DNA of 64,000 nucleotides from Melieria omissa (Eukaryota > Arthropoda > Insecta > Diptera > Ulidiidae): NCBI GenBank assembly GCA_963971225.1, contig OZ020269.1, forward strand, positions 22,602,190 to 22,666,189, read 5' to 3'. Shown one piece after another: positions 59,690 to 64,000 of this stretch. The first letter of the stretch is position 1. Every line of letters starts with the position of its first letter. The notes beneath the pieces were generated by a model. The model saw only the letters and a list, made by a program, of their open reading frames with translations, had not been told where the DNA came from and did no database searches. Both the position numbers and the translations under genes were made by a program.

Positions 59690-61100
59690 AAAAATTGAAA
59701 TTTGGTAAAGTATATAAAAGATCGGAACCATTCATTGTTTTTGCGTCTTTTTGGAAAAGAAACAGTTGTTCAACATATACAAAAATTTTCAAATTCATAA
59801 CAAGTAAATTTTCCTCCGCTTTTTTAAACAGGAAAACTAAATGAAAGATCAGAACTATTAATTTTTTGCGTCTTTTTAATGAGTTGTTCAAACTATCATA
59901 CAATTTTCACATTTTAAATCTTTAAAATTTCAAAACACGTAAATTTGCTATTCACTTCTTCACATTTGATCTTTCGGTATCAAGAAAACTAAATTAAAGA
60001 CCAGAACTATTAATATGTTGCATCTTTTTGATGAGTTACGTAGAAAAAGTTCTTCAAACTATCATAAATTTTACAAATTTGAAATATTCGATATTTCCAA
60101 ATATGTAAATATTCAGTCGCTTTTCTTAATTTCAACTTTCGGTATGTGGAAAACTAAATGAAAGAACAGAACTATTCATATTTTGCGTCTTTTCAATAAG
60201 TTACATGAGAAAGTTTTTTAAAACTATCATTTGAATATTTTCAATTTAAAATCTCCAGTATCTCAAAATATGTAAATTTTTCCGATTTGTTAAATACGAA
60301 TTTTTGGTACCTGGAAAACTTAACCCTTTCAGTCACAATGTCCAATATATTGCACTACAGCCCATACAATTCATACAGAACGGGTTTATTTTTTCATGAC
60401 GGAAAGGGTTAACGATCAAAAGGAAGATCAAAATTTTCAGTTTTTTTGCGTTGTTTAGTGAGTAACATAGAAAAAGAATATTTCAACTTTCGATATCTTG
60501 GAAATCTATCTATCTACGATATCTTGAAAGATGGGAACTATTCATTTTTTTGCGTTACATGGAAAAAGTTTTTTAAATTATCATAAAATTTTCAAATTTC
60601 AAATCTTTGATATTACAAAATATGTTAATTTGTCCAGATCTTCAAATTTCAACTTTCGTTATCTGAAAAACAAAACACAAGATCACAAATTTTAATTTTT
60701 TGCGTTGTTTTATGAGTTAAAACAAAATTTGAACTTTCAATACACGGAAAACGTTTAGTTTTAGAAAGAAAGTTTTTGCTTCTTTTAAATTGAAAAAGTT
60801 CTTCAAATTATCATCAAATTTTCAAATTTCAAATCTTTGATATTTCAAATCTTTAATATCTCAAAATATGTACATTTTTCGAATTTGTCAAATTTCACTT
60901 TCAATATCTTGTGAACTAAATGAAAAATTGAAACTGAATCTTTGCGACTTTTTGAAGAGCTACAAAGGGAAGTTGTATGCTTTTGTTTTTTTTTTGGCAT
61001 ATAAAAAAGAGTTTAGAAACCTTACAAATCGAAATTTTCATAATTCTTTGTAACTCAGAACATCAATAAGACCTATCAAGCTATTATAAAATTCTCAAAT
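59690..61100. repeat. Decayed tandem repeat, ~150-170-bp units
   Basis: Roughly eight diverged units with the theme GAAAACTAAATGAAAGATCA, GAACTATTAATTTTTTGCGT, CTTTTTAATGAGTTACATAG, AAAAAGTTCTTCAAACTATC, ATAAAATTTTCAAATTTCAA, ATCTTTGATATCTCAAAATA and TGTAAATTT. Starts near 59690, 59835, 59990, 60145, 60310, 60500, 60660 and 60800. Intergenic, non-coding. Confidence 0.85.
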
Positions 61101-61935
61101 TTTCAAATTTCGAAAGTAATTTTTTTTAACATTTTATATCTAAAAAGTTACACAAAACACCCCCCTGAATCCGCCACTGTGCTTGTGAAAGAGTTCATAA
61201 AATTTGTAGCAATTTTTCAAACATCAACTTTCGGTATCTCAAAATTAAAACCTGCCATTGAAATTGTTTCTCAATCATATCAACAGATTGAAATCTTTCG
61301 GAAATACTGTCGTCTTCTGGTCCAATCAATGGGTATGAGAAAGTTTTCTGTTGAAGTAAAAATAAATGAACCTAACCTGCATGCAAAAAGATTTTAACAA
61401 AAATTATTCTATATAAAAACAATGACATCTAAAAATCTTGCAATTGTAACAATTTCTCCAAAGTGTTGTGTATTTTTTAACTAAGTACGAATGATGACAA
61501 AGCGTTGTGCTACGAGCATTTCAGACATCAAAAAAGGACAAAAAGTTTTAAAAAAAATTCAGCGCGCGTACGTGACATGTGGCAACATTGCCGCTGGTGT
61601 TGTTGTAATAATTACTGATTGGCTGCTGTGTCACTCGCTGGCTTTAAACCACAGTCAGTCGTTTTTTTATGCATAAAGTTAAAAGTTCGACTGGGAAAAA
61701 TTTTCAGAGCTGTGCAGCCACTTACGAAAACTTATGTTTCATACATAACTTGAACACCCTAAACATTCTTTCGAACGACACTCATCACATATTTACAATT
61801 TTGTCAAACCAAACATTGTTTTGGTAACCCTCAAACATAGAACCAACTAAATGTAGAGAATACTTTTCGGCGTAAGAAATTCTGATTCAGCAATGATTGA
61901 AGAACAAATACCCTAAACTTTGTTTTCAACGTAAG
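61101..61935. other. Intergenic unique sequence with a TIR remnant
   Basis: At 61159-61179 CCCCCCTGAATCCGCCACTG looks like another right end of the CAGTGGCG family. The rest is unique and is the 3' flank of the V-ATPase gene; no other gene. Confidence 0.45.
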
Positions 61936-61941
61936 TTTATT
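61936..61941 (-). terminator. Poly(A) signal of the V-ATPase subunit a gene
   Basis: AATAAA on the minus strand, 74 nt after the stop codon at 62015. Position and exact match make it a good candidate for the 3' end signal. Confidence 0.6.
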
Positions 61942-62014
61942 CCAAAGTGTGTGGCCAGAAGAATGTATTGAAAAAAATAGTTCGTAGTAAAAGAAATCGA
62001 AATGCACTCGCGTC

Positions 62015-64000
62015 TCATTCGTATGGGCGACTCGGCTCGAAGCGAAACGGAAAGAAAATCTCGCCCGAGCCCTTGTAGAACTTCGACTGGAACTCCACCC
62101 AGTGCAGACGCAGCGTGTGCAGGAACGCCGACAGGCCCTCCATTACAACGAGAATGGCCACCGTCAGCACCGCCCAAAACCAGAAGACCGCATACAGCAT
62201 GAGGCTGTTCCAGTAGCCGCCGTTGCCCTTCAGCCCCAGCGCCAGCACCATGTTCCACAGCACTGTCGAGAGCTGGTCGTGCGCGAGCGAGAGCGCCCAC
62301 AGCCGCAGGTAGGACGCCGTGTGCGACACCGAGCCGAGCACGCTCTCGATGCAATGGATGCCCTGGTGAATCCACACTTCGCTCATGTCCACGTCCTCCT
62401 CGCCCTTGTGTAGCATGTGCGACGACTCCTCCTTCATGTACTCCACATTATAGACGAGCGACTTGCGCACACTGGTGAGCGTGCGGCGCTGCAGTTTGCG
62501 CGCTTTCTCGGCATCTTGGATTTCCTTGATCTGCTTGCGCTGATTCATGAAATGCAGCGGCTTGCCGACCAGCAGCACCGGCACCGACACAAATGCGCAA
62601 ACCACCAAACAGAATTGAATGAAATCCTGACGTCTATACATTTCCTCGTTGCAGCCCGGCGGAGGTTCTTCGCTCGACTTCATCAGAATCATGTCTATGA
62701 AGGTGATGAGGATGGAGGGCGCGCATGCCGAGTTGTACGGCGACTCGTAGTGGCCGCCGAACGTGGACCACTTGTAGAAGATCATCACGGCCAGATAGAG
62801 GAACAGACAGCAGAGGAAGATCGTCTGCGGCAAAAACACCAAGTACAGGTCGACCGTACTGTGCGAGTAGGTATAGTTCCAGGCGGAGAGGCCAAGCCCG
62901 AACAGCATCTGCGTCACGCCCAGTATGATGGCCAGCTTCATCTTGTACGAGTTGAACGTGATGATGGCGTTCTCGCCCGACGCATCCCACACGGGGTCCA
63001 TGCCGAAGATGTACGGATGGCCCAGGTAGAAGCTCGGATCCGCCGGATCCAGCTGCAGGTGTTTGCTGTGCAGCACATCGGCCTCGGTGTAGTTGATGCG
63101 CCACTGCGAGCCGAACAAGTTGATCGACTTGGAGAAGATGTCGTTGTAGATGAGACCCGTGTAAATCGAGAAGATGCCCATCAGCAGTATGATGTAGCGG
63201 CCGCCGAACAGCAGGCCGAAGATCTCGTTGGGGCTCTTTTCCAGCTTGTTCTTTCGGTCTAGCTCCACCTCGTTCTTGCACATCCATGCGGCGAAGATGG
63301 CCATTATGATGCCGTGGCCGATGTCGCCGAACATCACGGCGAACAGAAACGGAAACGTGATTATGGTGTACGGAGCGGGGTTCAGTTCCTGATAGTTCGC
63401 TATGCCGTAGGCGTCGATCAGGTTCTGGAAGCCGCGCGTGTACTTGTTGAGCGGAAAGTACGTGGGCGGCTCGCGCTCGTCGCGCCGGTACTTGATCTCG
63501 GTGAGTATGGGCGGGAAGGCAATGCCGCCGGACGAGGAGCGCCGCGCGCCCCTCATCAGCGCCACACGCACCTTGGGCACGTCGCGCGTGGGTATCCAGC
63601 ACTCGGCCTGCAAGTACTTCTGGTTCATCAGCTGCTGCACCGTGCCCAGCTTGTTCAACACCACGTACACCATCAGTATCTTCTTGATTTTCGTGCGCCA
63701 AACGAACAGATCGAGCGAGGCCGCGAGCAGTATGCGCCGTCGATGCTCGTCCGTCTGTTCGAGAACCAACTTCAGGTCCGCCATATCGCCGGCGACCTGC
63801 TTGCGCATCGCCACGCGATCCTCGAACGCCTCCGGGTATTCGTAGCGCTTGACCGAGAACGCCTGGCACAGCTTGCTGATCTTCTGGCGCATAACGTCGC
63901 CGACAAAGAACACCACGAACGCATACTTGCGAATCTTGACGTGTTTCCGCGGATCGGTGGTCACCGACGGGATTTCGGTGCGTCGCATAAAAAAGTTGCT
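62015..64000 (-). CDS. V-type proton ATPase 116-kDa subunit a (Vha100 family), C-terminal part
   Basis: An open frame of 661 codons to TGA at 62017-62015, continuing past the right edge. The first visible residues SNFFMRRTEI align with the family's RGNVFxR-QAEI region, so the Met at 63988 is internal and about 170-200 N-terminal residues are missing. Counting from that Met: NPAPYTIITFPFLFAVMFGD (203-222), GRYIILLMGIFSIYTGLIYN (263-282), then membrane helices to SYLRLWALSLAH (559-570), which holds the Arg (562) needed for proton transfer at the c-ring, and EGLSAFLHTLRLHWVEFQ (617-634). It forms the membrane half-channels of the proton pump that acidifies organelles and the extracellular side of some epithelia. 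Odd: Asp571 replaces the usual Ala after SLAH. No intron interrupts 1986 bp. The Drosophila paralogue (100-1 to 100-5) is not decided. Confidence 0.95.
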   Translation of the reverse strand, partial: SNFFMRRTEIPSVTTDPRKHVKIRKYAFVVFFVGDVMRQKISKLCQAFSVKRYEYPEAFEDRVAMRKQVAGDMADLKLVLEQTDEHRRRILLAASLDLFVWRTKIKKILMVYVVLNKLGTVQQLMNQKYLQAECWIPTRDVPKVRVALMRGARRSSSGGIAFPPILTEIKYRRDEREPPTYFPLNKYTRGFQNLIDAYGIANYQELNPAPYTIITFPFLFAVMFGDIGHGIIMAIFAAWMCKNEVELDRKNKLEKSPNEIFGLLFGGRYIILLMGIFSIYTGLIYNDIFSKSINLFGSQWRINYTEADVLHSKHLQLDPADPSFYLGHPYIFGMDPVWDASGENAIITFNSYKMKLAIILGVTQMLFGLGLSAWNYTYSHSTVDLYLVFLPQTIFLCCLFLYLAVMIFYKWSTFGGHYESPYNSACAPSILITFIDMILMKSSEEPPPGCNEEMYRRQDFIQFCLVVCAFVSVPVLLVGKPLHFMNQRKQIKEIQDAEKARKLQRRTLTSVRKSLVYNVEYMKEESSHMLHKGEEDVDMSEVWIHQGIHCIESVLGSVSHTASYLRLWALSLAHDQLSTVLWNMVLALGLKGNGGYWNSLMLYAVFWFWAVLTVAILVVMEGLSAFLHTLRLHWVEFQSKFYKGSGEIFFPFRFEPSRPYE

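Noticed and set aside
62417..63262. 281-codon plus-strand frame within the V-ATPase gene
   Set aside because: Shadow frame antisense to a well-conserved membrane protein; no domain of its own.

Overview
The window looks like higher-dipteran nuclear DNA, plausibly a tephritid-type fruit fly: AT-rich non-coding DNA, 60-70 nt minimal introns beside multi-kilobase ones, mariner, TTAA-target and LINE insertions, and protein sequence close to Drosophila families. There are no bacterial operons, CRISPR arrays or rRNA genes. The genus is inference only.

Two genes are supported, both on the minus strand. The first is the fly TRIM32 relative thin (tn, also called abba). I can trace it from a RING exon at 44375 to a stop codon at 1892, in eleven coding exons whose splice phases all agree, giving about 1311 residues: RING, B-box, coiled coil, a long Ser/Glu/Arg-rich disordered middle, and a six-blade NHL propeller. 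An acceptor site just before the ATG implies at least one more, non-coding, 5' exon further right that I could not place. The second gene, at 62015-64000, is the C-terminal three quarters of a V-ATPase subunit a (Vha100 family). It runs off the right edge and has no intron in the visible part.

Most of the remaining sequence is thin introns and upstream DNA swollen by repeats. From left to right: a 106-bp higher-order satellite at the left edge; a TCTTAG hexamer array (2.9-3.6 kb); decayed tandem repeats (5.5-6.6 kb); an AATTG array of about 1.86 kb (8.8-10.7 kb); more decayed tandems (13.2-14.5 kb); a TGTGA array that switches to TGTCA (17.5-18.4 kb); TTTTA and polypyrimidine tracts (21.1-21.5 kb); tRNA-derived SINE copies; a 713-bp TTAA-flanked fold-back element (22.5-23.2 kb); a 2.1-kb TAACCTC-like heptamer field (35.6-37.8 kb); an 80-bp decayed array (41.0-43.9 kb) split by a 5'-truncated LINE carrying RNase H and flanked by a 12-bp duplication; a pogo-like MITE (45.8 kb); a 24-bp tandem array in two blocks (46.9-49.7 kb); two internally deleted mariners (52.6 and 54.3 kb); a second TTAA element of 715 bp (57.7 kb); a probable solo LTR (58.5 kb); and another roughly 160-bp decayed array (59.7-61.1 kb).

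I did not find a clearly new multi-gene system. The most useful leads are the alternative architecture of thin (a frame-neutral cassette exon and a possible acidic read-through C-terminus), the two same-sized TTAA fold-back elements, the dispersed short-TIR family beginning CAGTGGCGCACA, and the heptamer and 24-bp arrays.
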